This document shows positions 22,682 through 34,889 of a DNA stretch of 64,000 bases, in pieces (position 1 is the stretch's first letter; the number at the start of each line of letters is the position of its first letter). Source of the stretch: Phlebopus portentosus (taxonomy: Eukaryota > Basidiomycota > Agaricomycetes > Boletales > Boletinellaceae); the NCBI GenBank assembly GCA_037892935.1, contig JAYXKI010000008.1, positions 310,001-374,000 on the forward strand. The letters are read 5' to 3'. Made by a program: the position numbers and the translations under genes. The notes under the pieces are model-generated. The model was not told the origin of the DNA and ran no database searches. It was given only the letters and a program-made list of their open reading frames with translations.

Positions 22682-22983
22682 GGTGGTTGGGAGCAAAGGG
22701 CGGAGGGAGGGCCCGACCAAGCTAAGGCTTAGTTGCGGTGCTGGTTGTCCATGAGTGCGTCGTATTACTCAATTAAACTAAACTCCTAATTTACCAACTC
22801 TGTATAAGTTTGTTAGATAAGCTAGCAGCTTACGCATAAAAAACCGCTATATATGGCATATAGGGTTAGGATACTCACTTGTCGATCCCTCTGGATCTAG
22901 CTCTACGTGGACTTGCTTCTTTCCCGTTAACAGACGACCGCGACGCCGCCCAACGCCCGACACTTCTATCGCATTCTGCCACC
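22682..22983. promoter_or_regulatory. divergent promoter between AMSH-like gene and GT90 gene
   Basis: About 300 bp separate the two start codons, so both transcripts must start here. It includes AT-rich stretches around 22790-22870. No single element stands out. Confidence 0.4.
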
Positions 22984-25620
22984 ATGGCGGCAGACGATGT
23001 GCAAAAGTTATCTGGCCTTCGCGGACTTTTCTTCGTGCTCGGCGTTTTTGCCGTCTTTCTTCAAGCAGGTCTTTATGCAGGGCGACACCAGTCGGTTGTC
23101 CCAGTGCAAAAGACTCAGCTTGTCAGACCCGGCTTCACGATATCCGAGCACCCTATTCCCGAGCTCATGGCCGATGCTGAAGATAAGTTTAGAGATATGC
23201 TCAAGAGACAGAGCAAGTCACTGGGCGAGGCGGTTAGAGAGTACAAGAGGAGATATGGACGTGATCCACCTAAAGGATTCGATGACTGGTTTAAACTCGC
23301 GAAGGAGAGAAACGTGCTGATTATTGATGACTATGACGCTATACACGAAGATCTTTCCCCATTCAGGAGTCTTTCAGGAGCAGAACTACGAAGAAGGGTA
23401 GACCAGGTATGTCTTCGTTTCATGTGGGCAACGGATTCTTGAGCTTGTTCAATTTTCATTACTCGTCGTGTAGGTCAGCCATCTGCCGTCAATTGACATG
23501 GTTCGGATCCAAAACCATACTGTGAAAGCCATGAACATGCAACAGAACAAGTGGCAAGACGAAGAAGTTAGTGGTCGTGCGAACGGGTTCAGACGAATGA
23601 TAGAGAACGTCGGCGACAGGGTACGTCTCCACTGTGAAATAAACCAAGCGTAAATCCATCGCTCAACTCTTGTGATTTATATCAAGCTTCCGGACTTGGA
23701 CTTCCCAATTAACGGCAAAGCTGAAGGCCGGATACTCATCCCCTGGGAGCATAAGGAGTACCCCGAACTCTCGGTACAAGATACCTCAGGTATTCTTTCG
23801 TTCACTCACCGCTCTTCTCTCGTTTTAAATAAGCTTTGCTCATTATTGCCTCATGTCAGGTGGAATTGACGAAGTACTCGGAGCATACTTCACCGCGGAC
23901 TGGCGCGGGGACGGCAACGTGTGGGAATCCTGGCGACGCACCTGCCCGCCAAAATCGAAAGCTCGAAAACACTTCTCTTCCGTCAGACCTTCAACCCAAG
24001 CTCCACACGTCGTCAACCACCTTAGCGCCGTCGGATCTAAAAATAAGAAAAATAAGAAAAGCCAGAACTCTGCTGCCGAGTCGACATTGAATGATACTTT
24101 GAAGTTTGCCGAGAGTGTAGACGATAAATATGATTTCTGCGAGAACCCATCTCAGCATTACATACAAGGCCATTTCTTCTCCGACTGGCGGACTATCTCC
24201 GTGCTATATCCCGTTTTCTCGCCTGCAAAGACTCAAGGATATGCGGACATTCGGATCCCAAGTCATTATTATCATCAGGCGACTCCGGCCTATACATACG
24301 GATGGGATACCATTTTCCTGAGAGGAAAGGCAACGGACGATATGGAAATTGCTTGGGAGGACAAAAAGGACATCATTTTTTGGCGAGGCGCGACTACCGG
24401 AGGAGGGAACACGCCTTCTGGGTTCGCGGCTCAGTATCAACGTCACAGGTAAGTAAATTTCCCAGACTTCGGACCATAATTATCGTTGAATTAATGTTTG
24501 ATTGTTTGTATGATCTAGGTTCGTGCGTATGGCGAATTCTCAGAGTAACGAGAATTGGACAATCGTGTTTCCCTCTCCAGACTCGGAATCAACATACACC
24601 ACCGCTTCCGTGCCCCTCTCTAAACTCAATTCCGAGATGATGGATGTGGCGTTTGTACGTCTTCTTGGAGGAGAGAACTATCCCGGCGGACGCGCTGCGC
24701 TTCGCAAGGCGCACCGTTTCGACAAAGCTGTTCCGTTGGGAGAGCATTGGAAGTATAAGTACCTTGTTGATGTCGACGGAATGGGTTATTCCGGACGGTT
24801 CCTTGCCTTCTTGGCGAGTGATAGTGTTCCAATGAAGTCAACGGTGTATCAGGAGTATTTCTCAGATTGGTTACAACCTTGGTGAGTGCGCGTTTCCGTT
24901 TCGGTGGCGTTACCCCTACCTCCACTCTCACCCAGTCTCCGCCTGTCTTTTTCTGCCCCGGTTGTTGCGCATGAGTTCCACACATTTTGATCTGTCCTGT
25001 TTTCGCCCGTTTTGGTCGCCCTGCTGACTTGCCTCCTTTCCGATAGGCTGCATTACATCCCCCTCTCACAGACGTACGAGGAAATCTACAACATATACGC
25101 TTTCTTTTCTGGAGCCACGCCGTTTATGCTCGAGGCTGTAAATGCCTCATCCCCTTCCAATGATGTTATAGTTGGTGTTTCAGGCGTGCCTACCCCGCGT
25201 GATCGACGAGATGACGGGGAACGCCGATTACGGCGCATTGCCCGTGCGGGGAAGCATTGGAAGAACACAATTGGGAGACCGGTGGATATGGAAAGTGAGT
25301 CATCCCGCCTGTTTTTCTTGATCTGCCATTTTCCATTCTCTCCATGCCTGAACCTTCCGCGCTCTATATCGTGAAAGGTACGACCAAAAGATCAACACAT
25401 AGAGCAGCATCGAGAAGTCTGCTTTCTCCTTCTCTTCTACCTTAACTTTACTACTTAAGAAGCTGAGAATCTCGTATGCTGACGAACGTACCCCCGCACC
25501 TTACCCCCTCTTGTAGTTTACATATACCGCCTCGCTCTAGAGTGGGCGAGACTCTGGGCAGATGACCGAGAAGCAATGAGCTTCAAATTCGAGGGTGATA
25601 TTCCAGAGAATGCCGCGTAA
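22984..25620 (+). CDS. CAP10-type glycosyltransferase (GT90)
   Basis: Golgi type II glycosyltransferase of the family that includes cryptococcal CAP10 and the beta-1,2-xylosyltransferase Cxt1. The start MAADDVQKLSGLRGLF is followed by one membrane helix (FFVLGVFAVFLQAGLY) and a stem. The family N-terminal signature is present: RRYGRDPPKGFDDWF, then IIDDYDAIHEDLSPF. Later exons show DWRTISVLYPVFSPAK, IFWRGATTGGGN with R and G residues of the donor-binding loop, KYKYLVDVDGMGYSGRF, ALLASDS-like FLAFLASDSVPMKS, EYFSDWLQPW and HYIPLSQTYEEIYN. These match the CAP10 (Glyco_transf_90) catalytic core. About seven introns. Acceptor and donor are inferred as a mannan-type glycan and UDP-xylose at most. 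Confidence 0.88.
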
Positions 25621-27528
25621 CAATGAGTAGCTTATTATGTATTCGTTATGTCCATCCTTGTGGAGGATGTAGGTGGGATTCCCCTTCTGTTGTGACTGTG
25701 AGAGCGGGCGTTGTTAGAAAACCTTTCAGGGGTTCCCCTTGATTATAGTTTTGGACAGTTAGAGCGTAGACTGATAACTTCTTTGTTTCCATGTGTAATG
25801 ATTTGGGCCGACTGTGCATAACTTATTCTCTTTTGTTTCGAGCTTCCTTTTTTTTTCTCGTGACAATCTTCAATGACATTTCCTTGCTCTTTATCAACAC
25901 GCAGATAAAAAAGAAACCTGTTTATTCGCTTACAGACAGAGGTGTTTTGTTTACGTTTGTGCCGCGGGAAATGATAAGTCAGCACGCGTGAAACGCATTT
26001 TCTTTTTTCTTTTCCTCGTCTCGATGCTCACGCATTGGCCAGCATTATAATCAACCAACTGGTCCTCCTGACTCAGTACTGCCTCACCTGACCGACCGGC
26101 CAGGCCCGGCCAACTCATCAGTCCAATCATACATCAATCGCAATCTGACTTAACGGGCAATCTCAAATGAAGGGGACGGGGCGACGGGTGTCGTCAATGC
26201 GTCATCAGTTCGTTGGTTTGTACAGTTGAGGTGGCAGATTTAGTCAAGATCGTCGAAGACGAGATCCTCCTTGGACTCAAGAATCGTTCTCATCTCAGTA
26301 CGAATCCCAGGGGAATCGATTCGATGACGACGACCTCACCGGAAGCGGCGCTCGTGGCTGCTGATTCTCGAGTGGTCGCTCAAAGGAGAAGCCGAGCGGG
26401 AAGATTCGAAGTAGCAGTGGCGGTACTAATACTAGTTGTTGGAAGCCGAAACGGGAGATTGGTCCAGGCGTGCGATGCCAAGTTTGGGACCTTGAGCCCT
26501 CTTTGGTTCTTGGTCTGCCGCGTTGAAAATGCGTGGCCTTCGTTGAAACGTCGGAATCACTCCATCAGGGAGTCCAGAATCAAGAATCGGAACCGTTTCA
26601 AGGTTTGGCCTGAAAGAATCATTCAGCTGTTTGGAGTTCCTGTTTTATTATTCGTTGTGTCTTGTGATACAAAGTTTCGGTTGTTCCGTTATCCTTTTTC
26701 CTCATGGATAATGGAATTTTTCGAATGGGCTACGGTTTTCGTACACCACCACGTGCAAAATAATTGGGGGATAATTGTGTGGAAGTGTTTGAAAAGAATG
26801 GAAAAAGAACGGGCTAACTATCCACTGATAACGCCAGTCATATGGACTATTCAACGGATGTAGAACACTGGTGCGTGCCGCCCTTCAAGCCGTTCTCCCC
26901 GTCCCTCCACTGAGTACATTTTTCTCGTCGCCAGTATCTCTGACGACATAGGACTGGAACCAAGGAGAACAATGACGAATGAATGCAACGATAATTCGCC
27001 GAAACCGTCCTATTAAAAGCGCAACCTATTCACGTCGAAGCAACGCGAGCAATAGAATTAATGAGATTAAGATTGACGGGCGGTGGCACGCCACGATTCT
27101 TTTATGGCGTATCGCGAAATCACTGCGCAGTGTGCTCGTTCCTCGGAGCTCTGCGAATTTCGTGATGTACACGAGGCTTAGGCGTGTCCGGACCCTGTCC
27201 TGACCTTCTGCTTCGGGTTCTGGTGTTCTTTGATTCTTTTGATTCTTTTGATTCTTTTGGGTGTCGTCAGGGGACCACCAGCACTGGAAACCTTTTTGCG
27301 GCGGATCACGACTTACATACTTACACAGTAGTCGGAAAGGCCATGGCCCGCCATACCACGCATTGATGATGGAACAATGGTTCGTGACAAAGCTGTTCCC
27401 CCATCCGCAATCAGTTGATTCATATAAGAAAGGCTCCACCGCTTGTCTACGCAAGTCTTGCTCTCTCCCCTTTCTCCTCCCTCATTCGCGTCTTCTCTCG
27501 GACTTCTGTCGCTCGTAAGACCTAAAAA
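25621..27528. other. 1.9-kb gene-poor stretch
   Basis: A 216-codon frame at 26213-26863 (plus) and a 142-codon frame at 27026-27454 (minus) are the longest; neither has domain-like or biased composition and I do not call them. The stretch contains a short tandem repeat at 27231-27259. The last ~100 bases are pyrimidine-rich promoter sequence of the next gene. Confidence 0.4.
27231..27259. repeat. tandem 9-mer microsatellite (TGATTCTTT)n
   Basis: Three perfect head-to-tail copies of TGATTCTTT plus a partial copy. It lies in the gene-poor stretch upstream of the dioxygenase-like gene. Confidence 0.85.
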
Positions 27529-29172
27529 ATGCCTCGCACAAGCGTAGCGGGGAGCTCTTCGTCATCGTCGAACTCTAACTCTTATTCTGCAAGTCGTGCT
27601 GCGCTGTCCTATACGCGAAGCGTAACGGACTTCGATCCAGATTACAATGAACGGATAGTACACAAATCTCCCAACTATGCCCGCGCGCAATCACGGAATA
27701 AGCTATCAAGAACGGATTCAGGGCTCGACGCAGAGTTGGTCTATCGGCATAACGTCTCAAATCTTATGGCTGCCAAAGCCCGACCGTTTTCCATTGCCGG
27801 ACACATACCGTTGGACCCAAATTCTCTTACTGTGTTCTTCCGATCGCAGGTACGCACACAAGTTGTTGATAGCATTTTTTGTCGATTGCATGTTCTGATA
27901 TCGAGTGTCGATGTAGAGTGGGATAACGCATGCATTGGATTTTCCTATCGATGTGGAAGTTGAGGCACCTCCCGAGCTTGATATCCTCATTGCAGCATGC
28001 AAACCGCACGCGACATGTGAACTAGACGGATTTTCGGATCGCGAGTCTCTCTTCTATCCGCCGAATCTAGCCCTGACCACGACGGTTGAATTAGCGAGTC
28101 ACCCGATCCTAGACGCGATCCGGACCACGCTATTCCCTCGCCTCACGGCGGGGCAGTACCTCGTAGCGGTTCGGGACGTGATGCAGCTCGTACCCACAGG
28201 TGGACATATGTGCCCGCAGCGACGCTTAACGCAGGAAGAAGGAAAAGTCGCTACGCTAATCGTCACATTACCCATCCGGTTCCGAGGCGGCGCGCTTACT
28301 GTGCATGATTTCGAAGGAAACGAGGAAAAGTACTATGGAAGAGGCGGGAAGCCCGGTGACCTTGAATGGACTGCGTTCTTGGCAGAATGCGATTACGAGG
28401 TGGAGACGGTGCATAGGGGCGTCCGGTTGACTATTGTGTACAACGTTCTTTTGCGCACCTTTGGTCCTTCACCTTCCCCATCGCAGTCTCTTATGCTTCC
28501 AAGCGATCGGTTTCTCGACTTGATTGCGCCAATACTAAACGCGTCTAGGGGCCAGACCATCGCTTTCTATCTCCGCGAGCAATATGGTTCATCACCAGCT
28601 GAAGTCCTAGCGGAATCCTTGGTTCCTAATGTAAGTTCTTTCCTTTTTCTGCTTATGCCCTGTATCATACTTATTTTGGGGTGTAGCTGAAAGGCGGTGA
28701 TGCTTTGTTGTATCACTCTCTGCGCTTGTACAAACTTGTGCCGGAGCTGCGCTGGGCTGCAGGAGGCTATATTTGGCCTGTCGACTCAACTGTCGAATGC
28801 GGTAGCTTCTTCCATCATTCTCCGCGATCACATTATCTCCGCGGTCCACTCTCTCCAACTAAAATTCTCATGTCACCCAGCATACGAACTCGACGCGGAT
28901 ATCCTGGCCCACCTCGGAACGGGAATGGGTTCTCGTTGTACGACCCGGGTTCGGATGTTACGGACGATGACGATCTGGACGATGCCGCTGCCCTGCGAAC
29001 CCGTGTGGAAGAGAGTGGAGCCGTACCCATTGCAAGCGAGGGAATCAAGGTGCTTCCCGATGATACTCTCGGTGCGGGCGACTCGGTCACGAAGGAGCGG
29101 GTGCCATACATCTCCGCCGGTGGCCTCGAAAAGTTGATCATTAACGTCTTGCTTGTCGCCCATGTCTCATGA
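27529..29172 (+). CDS. fungal 2OG-Fe(II) dioxygenase-fold protein, probably without metal site
   Basis: Start MPRTSVAGSSSSSS with a Ser-rich tail, then an exon ending FFRSQ, and after an intron a frame with the double-stranded beta-helix pattern of fungal prolyl-hydroxylase-like proteins: LVPTGGHMCPQRRL, VATLIVTLPIRFRGGALTV, WTAFLAECDYEVETV, GVRLTIVYNVLL. The 2OG-binding Arg (in GVRLTIVYN) is kept. In the family, as I remember it, the first motif reads ..PHRDT and the last ..EHEV; here those positions read PQRRL and DYEV, so the His, Asp and His iron ligands appear replaced by Gln, Arg and Tyr. A further exon adds LKGGDALLYHSLRLY. Beyond about 28760 two frames compete, so the C-terminus is uncertain. 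Confidence 0.6.
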
Positions 29173-30920
29173 AAAATTGACGCTCCTTCGGCCAACCCGG
29201 TCTTTCGTCGTATCCATCCTTCCATTTTCACTGCGGTTGCTACCCGTTCATTTTGCTACTGATATTGATCCGCGTTTCCGTTCTGTTCTCTCATTCACAT
29301 CATATACGCCGGTTCGTAACACGTTATTTCTTGGCTTCACCGATATAATTCTTTAGCCCTATTCTTTCATCATCGATGGACGATGAACAATTTGTGCTTT
29401 TCAAGCTCCATCACATCCAGTTGCACTGTATATTAACACATTTCTTCGTCATGATCGGGCTGCATGTTGTAACCTGTATCCGTACCTTGTACCCATCGTT
29501 CTCTTAGGCTGTCGTTGTACGTTACCCGAGGGAGTCTTTGTCACTTCGTTCCAGTTTATTTTGTTCAACACTGACGCACCTGTCATACTCACTTACGTCT
29601 CAACGGCATGTGTTGCTCGTTTTGGGGAGAATAGAGAATTTACGTAATAAGATTTCCTTTCCTTATCAACCCCTGTCGTCTCGGTCAGATGCTGATGATA
29701 TATGAATGGTTAGTCTTTGCATTAGGAGAGGTACAGCCATGAAAACTTGATCCATGGTATCAAATGGTACTGGTAGTACACTTAGCAAAGGTTGGTTATG
29801 GCACTTTTGTCGGCTCACCATTACAGTACCGCTGCAGTTGCAGTTGCTACAAAGGTTCAACACCTCCATTTTTGTGAACATAATTATGAGCATTAATATT
29901 GTTTTACGCTCTTCACCGAAACCTTACAAAAAAGAGTTGACTACTCAACATTTCTCATTCTGGAGAGAACAAGTAAGCTGTGTACAGCGAAGCCCGACAA
30001 CTGTTCCCACACAGAGACTAGCTTTGCGGCATACATAACTTACAAACTTTTAGCGGACCAGAAAGTCGATTAGCTTCTAGTTGGTATTTGTTTCGTACGG
30101 ATTTGCAACTCGAAGTAGCGTTCCACACTTTACAAAAAGGGTAGTCTTACCCTGAAGTGGACGAAATATCGCTTTCCCACGCCGAAAGAGTCCCTTCTGT
30201 TGTACAGAGTAACTTGACCACTTTCATCCATGTTCTGCTTTTCTTCCACGGTACTTCGATCGCCCCGTTATGTATACCGACTCTTGGCATGAGCTGTGTC
30301 AATAAATAAATCACCGAACAATGTTCCACTCCCACGTAAATAACGGAAACATCTGTGTACATCAAACCAGCAACATCCACAAAACACACCGGTACCGCCG
30401 CGCTCACCGAAAATCATCCCACAGCGCTCTAGTCTATTACATCTCTATTGAAATAGGATAGCCGTATGCGCCATCTATGCATTCAAGGAGCGCCCATGAT
30501 CGTCGATGAATGCCGTTCTATATTTATTGCAAAGGCGATCATTCAGTATTCCCTTTCGCAATATCGCTGAAGCGCTTTTTTTGCTTCTGTGCCTCTCTGT
30601 TCCTCTACCGCGAGCATATATGGCGAAGGGCTGTGCTAGAAGATCATGGTTTTGGTGGATTGGCGCTCTTCGGTCCTCCCCATCTGGGGCTGTCCAAGGG
30701 AGTCACGAAGCGGAGGACGCCCACATGTGCAATGACTCGGGTGGTCCTCATCTCGTCAGGATCCTTGTCGTTCGGATATTGTGCTATTCTAGAATGATCA
30801 GCTGCCTTGAATGGTATAAAAGGCGGCCTAAACATCGTTATTTTCTCAGTAGCACCTTCAGTGGTTTTGCTTCCTGTTCCTCTTCTCTTGTCGAATCGCC
30901 TTCTCTCGTCTGTCTTCACT
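29173..30920. other. gene-poor stretch and LysM promoter
   Basis: AT-rich from 29640 to 30120 with no credible frame. The open frames at 30506-31006 overlap the LysM promoter and are rejected. The final ~110 bp hold the TATA box of the LysM gene. Confidence 0.45.
30815..30823 (+). promoter_or_regulatory. TATA box of the LysM gene
   Basis: TATAAAAGG, a consensus-quality TATA element about 105 bp before the ATG at 30921, followed by a pyrimidine-rich tract. This suggests a strongly inducible promoter. Confidence 0.65.
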
Positions 30921-31582
30921 ATGCTCTCCCAAATCTTCGTTTCCGCTGCCTTGGCTATGTCCTTCTTACCAGCTGGTCAGAATTTTCTTTCTATACTTTT
31001 ATCTGACTATATTGACTGCCTTTTGATAGTCCTTACTCAATCTGATTGCGCACGCACATACACTGTCGCTGTCGGCGACACGTGCAATGCTATCGGTGCA
31101 GCTCAGCATGTTTCAAAGTTCGTTTCAATCTCCTACTTCTTCCGATGTTTGAGAACGCGTCGTTGACAAATTTTCTGTATTCAAGCTTCCAGCTCAACTT
31201 CGTCAACACACAGATCAACACGGACTGTACCAACCTGTTCCCAGGCGAGGTGACCTCGCTTTACTCACCCTTCATCTATATTTCTTAACGCCATCTCGGT
31301 ATAGGAACTCTGTCTTGGTATTGTCGGCCAGGACTGTACGACTACCGCAGTTGTCAACAGTAACGATACTTGTCCTTCCATCGAAGCCGCTGCTCGAATC
31401 TCGGATGCGACTCTGAAGGCGAACAACCCGAATATCAATGCCGACTGCTCGAACATCGCGGTTGGCGAGGTACGATGAATTTTTTTGTTTGAATATGAGT
31501 CTCTGTACTGACCGGAATTTGTGATGTTTCTTAGGTGCTTTGCACGGCTTTCCAGGTGTTCAACTATACGGAGACGGCTTGA
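30921..31582 (+). CDS. secreted protein with two LysM domains
   Basis: Small secreted protein of about 139 residues over five exons. The signal peptide is MLSQIFVSAALAMSFLPA. Two LysM (CBM50) units follow: first CARTYTVAVGDTCNAIGAA with IN-type TQINTDCTNLFPGEELCLG, then CTTTAVVNSNDTCPSIEAA with NNPNINADCSNIAVGEVLC. Each has the GDTC/NDTC start and the NP.IN...C pattern that forms the chitin/peptidoglycan-oligomer-binding groove, with Cys pairs typical of fungal LysM proteins. No catalytic domain is attached, so it resembles LysM effectors that bind chitin fragments or cell walls. Introns sit at PA|V, S|N, E|E and E|V. Confidence 0.88.
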
Positions 31583-31852
31583 ATTGGGATTATGACAAGT
31601 AGGTAGGTAGAGAGCCAATTGAGAAAAATGAATTGGGTCTTGAGAATATGGACTATAGTAATTCGCTATTCTTTGGGTTCTTTTGTTGGAACTTTTTTAT
31701 ATCCATGCCTAGTCCCTTAAATAAATTGAATGGAAAAGTTTACTGTGATATTAATACTTTGAGGTGCCGAAAGCGTGACGGGATTTGCCGAAGCGCGAAT
31801 GTCACGTCGCGGACGTGACTTCTACATAGTTTCCTGTCTGTCTCTTGCGATC

Positions 31853-33639
31853 ATGCCTCAACCATCTGAGGCCGATATCGCTGAAGAGCAGAGGCATTTC
31901 GCGAAAGTTACCGCTACTTTTAATCAATACTCATCGTATGCTGTCAGTTCTTGATTCATCCGACGGTTGAAATTACGTTCTTATGGATTGTCCTCAGCTC
32001 GCAGCAAATAATCGACGGCGCAAGGACTTCTATTCGCTTGCATCGGAAGACCAGAGGATGCTAGAGAGGCTAGGCTGGAAAGCTAAGCTGATTGACATAG
32101 ACAATGCGATTCTTGAGAATGCAAAGTTTGTAAAAGCAATAATCGCGCGGCCAGTAATATTTTCGGATGCTGATCTTGGTGAGGAGGCTGAGGAGGCTGA
32201 GGATGCTGAGGAACAGGAGCAGCAAGGATCAAGTCAGAGTAAGGAAAGAGGTTATTTACTACATGCTCTTAGACATATGTTGATCTACACAGCTCACTCG
32301 CATGCGGATGGGCATACTCATAACCATGTCCATGGACATTCGCATTCACATGCTGGAGGGTCGGGTTATGGGGCTGGACGTTACCGTCCTACTGACTTCG
32401 ATATGGACAAACTTCGAAGCACTCTCAAGCAATTTGTACGAGACTGGAGCGAAGAAGTGTGTGCTTCCCTGGAGGACCCTGCAGTGAGCTGACGATCGTG
32501 TTGCCTTAGGGCCGAAGTGAAAGAGATGCAAGCTATGGGCCAATGAAGGAAGCGTTGCTAAATCACTTTGCAAATGTTGCAGAAGGAGAAAGGTACACTA
32601 TTGAATTTCCGTGTGTGACGTTTGATGATTGATCAAAGCAGGTCTAAGTTGCGCGTCCTCGTTCCTGGAGTCGGGCTTGGACGCCTTGCATATGACATAG
32701 CTCAGTTGGGTAAGCCTCATGACCGGTTTCACGATATTTCCTTGTGATACTAACGGAGACACCTAAGGATTCTCATGCCAAGGAAATGAGTACTCGCATT
32801 ATATGCTTCTTGCCTCATTTTTCGTTCTCAACGGGTTCTGAGTACAATTCTGTCCCGGGTGCATTTTCTGACCACAGCCAGACAGGACGGATCAAGTCAA
32901 TCAGCATACGATCTATCCCTACGTCCATTCGCTTTCAAACATCCCGAACCGCGATGCATTATTACGCCCAGTCATGATTCCAGATGCATTACCTTCTGCG
33001 ATTCCACGAGGTGTAAATTTCTCCCTCGTCGCAGGTATGGTTCTTCTCGTTTTGCAAAAATTTCCTATATTCTCACGCTTTGCTTCTAAGGCGATTTTGA
33101 GGAAGTCTACGGGACGGATGACCACGACGAAGACGAACCACAGACGGGTCAATGGAACGCAATCATGACGTGCTTCTTTATTGATACGGTCAGAAATTTT
33201 TCGTATTTTTGACGACGATTATGACTTCGATCTGCGACGTTCAGGCTAAGAATGTCATAAATTATCTCCGGATAATCCATAAAATACTTGCGCCGGGTGG
33301 CGTCTGGATAAACTTGGGTACGTCTTAGAGAGTTTTATGGGTTTACGTGCCTTATCGCCCTATAGGGCCGCTGTTGTGGCATTGGGAGAACAATACGACA
33401 AACGATATATCAATCGAGCTAGACCTTGAAGAGGTGAAAACGCTCTGTGAGAGAATGGGCTTCAAATTAGAAGTGCGTTCCTGTTCTTCACAGCTACGAT
33501 GACTGATCGGTAGCTCTGATATGCAATGCAGAATGAGCGAACCATAGAAACAACATATACGAACAACTCGCAATCTATGCTGGGCTATGTATATAAGACG
33601 GCATTCTGGACGGCAACAAAGATAGAAGGAGAAACATGA
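31853..33639 (+). CDS. carnosine N-methyltransferase family protein (N2227-like)
   Basis: SAM-dependent methyltransferase related to CARNMT1, which makes anserine from carnosine; the natural substrate in fungi is not established. Start MPQPSEADIAEEQRHF. The early exon has NNRRRKDFYSLASEDQRML; an acidic repeat (EEAEEAEDAEE) and a His-rich run (HADGHTHNHVHGHSHSHAGG) form an insert. The SAM motif is intact: LRVLVPGVGLGRLAYDIA, followed by CQGNEYSHYMLLASFFVLN. Then come HTIYPYVHS, FPxxxP-like IPDALPSAI, MTCFFIDTA and the signature VWINLGPLLWHWEN near the C-terminus, ending KTAFWTATKIEGET. About eight introns, one of 54 nt just before the His-rich run. Confidence 0.88.
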
Positions 33640-34121
33640 GCTTTGCAGCGTGGATAAATCGTTTTCTACTCTTTTTCGGCGGTTTCAGATGAGGTTTACT
33701 GTGCAGATCACATTGCGAAATTCCGCGTTACTGCTAGTTCTCCATTGTCCAGTTGTTCGCTAATCGAATTTGCTTTGTAGAAATGTATGTTGCATGAGCT
33801 CGGCATTTTTCAGTCCTTTGCTTGCAGCCTTTACTTTTCTAGAAATTTGTGGCGGTTTTTGCTCCTTACAGTAAGGGCACATTTCAACGACCCAGCTCAG
33901 TTGATGGTAAAATCATTACCGTATCTCCTACTCTGAAGGAAGGATGAGTATGGTCCGCAAAGTCGTACGATACGATGCTCGAAGACTCTACAGCCACATT
34001 GCGCCTGGTAATGCTCTCGAATCTTTTAAGAGGCAGTGTGGCGGACGGTGCCACTGACCTGTCAAGATACATCTTGGTACCACCAACGTCTGCATTCTAG
34101 AAGCTCCCAGTACCAGCAAAG
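33640..34121. other. intergenic
   Basis: Short gap between the methyltransferase and the small unknown gene. A minus-strand frame at 33884-34072 is open, but no support was found. Possibly 3' UTR and the promoter of the next gene. Confidence 0.4.
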
Positions 34122-34705
34122 ATGTCAACACAGAAGTCAACCTCAAGGCCTTCCACTACTGGGCAACCAGTTCTTGAAAGAACCAGTACTACCAAAAGCT
34201 ATGACATTGTCGACAAGGATTACTACGAAAGTGAGATGATTCTATTAGACATTTGACGAATATACATGAAACACTCACACACATCTGCGGAACATACTCC
34301 AAGGCTCCGATTCCTTCATAAGACGTATGCTAATAAATGTCTCGCCTCTTCACGCGAACTGAGATGGAGTTACTTCCTTAACTTATAGATTGGAATAGGT
34401 TATCGTCGAATCAGCTGAGAGTAAGCTACGTCTCGGAAGGAGACAAACAGTATTTTCAAGGTAAGGTTGTGCAAAATCCGCTCAGACTTGTGCAGTACAT
34501 TTAACTGAGCTGCCAAACAGCCTTCAAACGTGACGGAAAGGCTTGGGAAAAGAAGCCTTTTTATAAAGGGCAGGGAAATGTCTCGGATCCGGAAAGGTAC
34601 GACCATTTTTTGAAGGAATTGATGGCCACAGCGGACAGGCAGTTACGAGACAAGTGCCATGAGCACAACATCAACATACGCCAGTCTTCCTGTAGACAAC
34701 AGTAG
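34122..34705 (+). CDS. small unknown protein, member A of a two-copy family
   Basis: Not covered by a long open frame; found by splicing three exons. Exon 1 starts MSTQKSTSRPSTTGQ and ends SYDIVDKDYYE at a GTGAGA donor. Exon 2 (after CTTATAG at about 34389) reads NWNRLSSNQLRVSYVSEGD and KQYFQ. Exon 3 (after AACAG at about 34521) reads AFKRDGKAWEKKPFYKG, DHFLKELMATADRQLRDKC, and ends at TAG 34703-34705. Total about 120 residues, hydrophilic, no signal peptide. The WN...QL..SY.S and ADR.L..KC segments recur in the minus-strand gene at 54031-54761, which supports both models. Function unknown. It is convergent with the phosphatase gene at 34890. Confidence 0.6.
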
Positions 34706-34889
34706 AAGATAATCGGCATCCATAGATTATGGGAGCAGTAATAGTTACCGGTGGCATCAGACACGGTTGACAACATAACGGTTTACCATTGCATAATAGA
34801 GAATCATGGTTTCCACGTTCAGTGTCATTTGTTATAACACACACGACGCCCAATTCTCTGCTCCATCTTAGTAAATAGCTTCAAAGCAT

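Noticed and set aside
26213..26863. 216-codon open frame in the gap before the dioxygenase-like gene
   Set aside because: No domain, odd composition, no splice-supported neighbours and stop-poor overlap by chance. Not enough to call a gene.
30506..31006. Long frame overlapping the LysM gene in another phase
   Set aside because: Covers the TATA box and signal-peptide exon; a shadow of the real gene.
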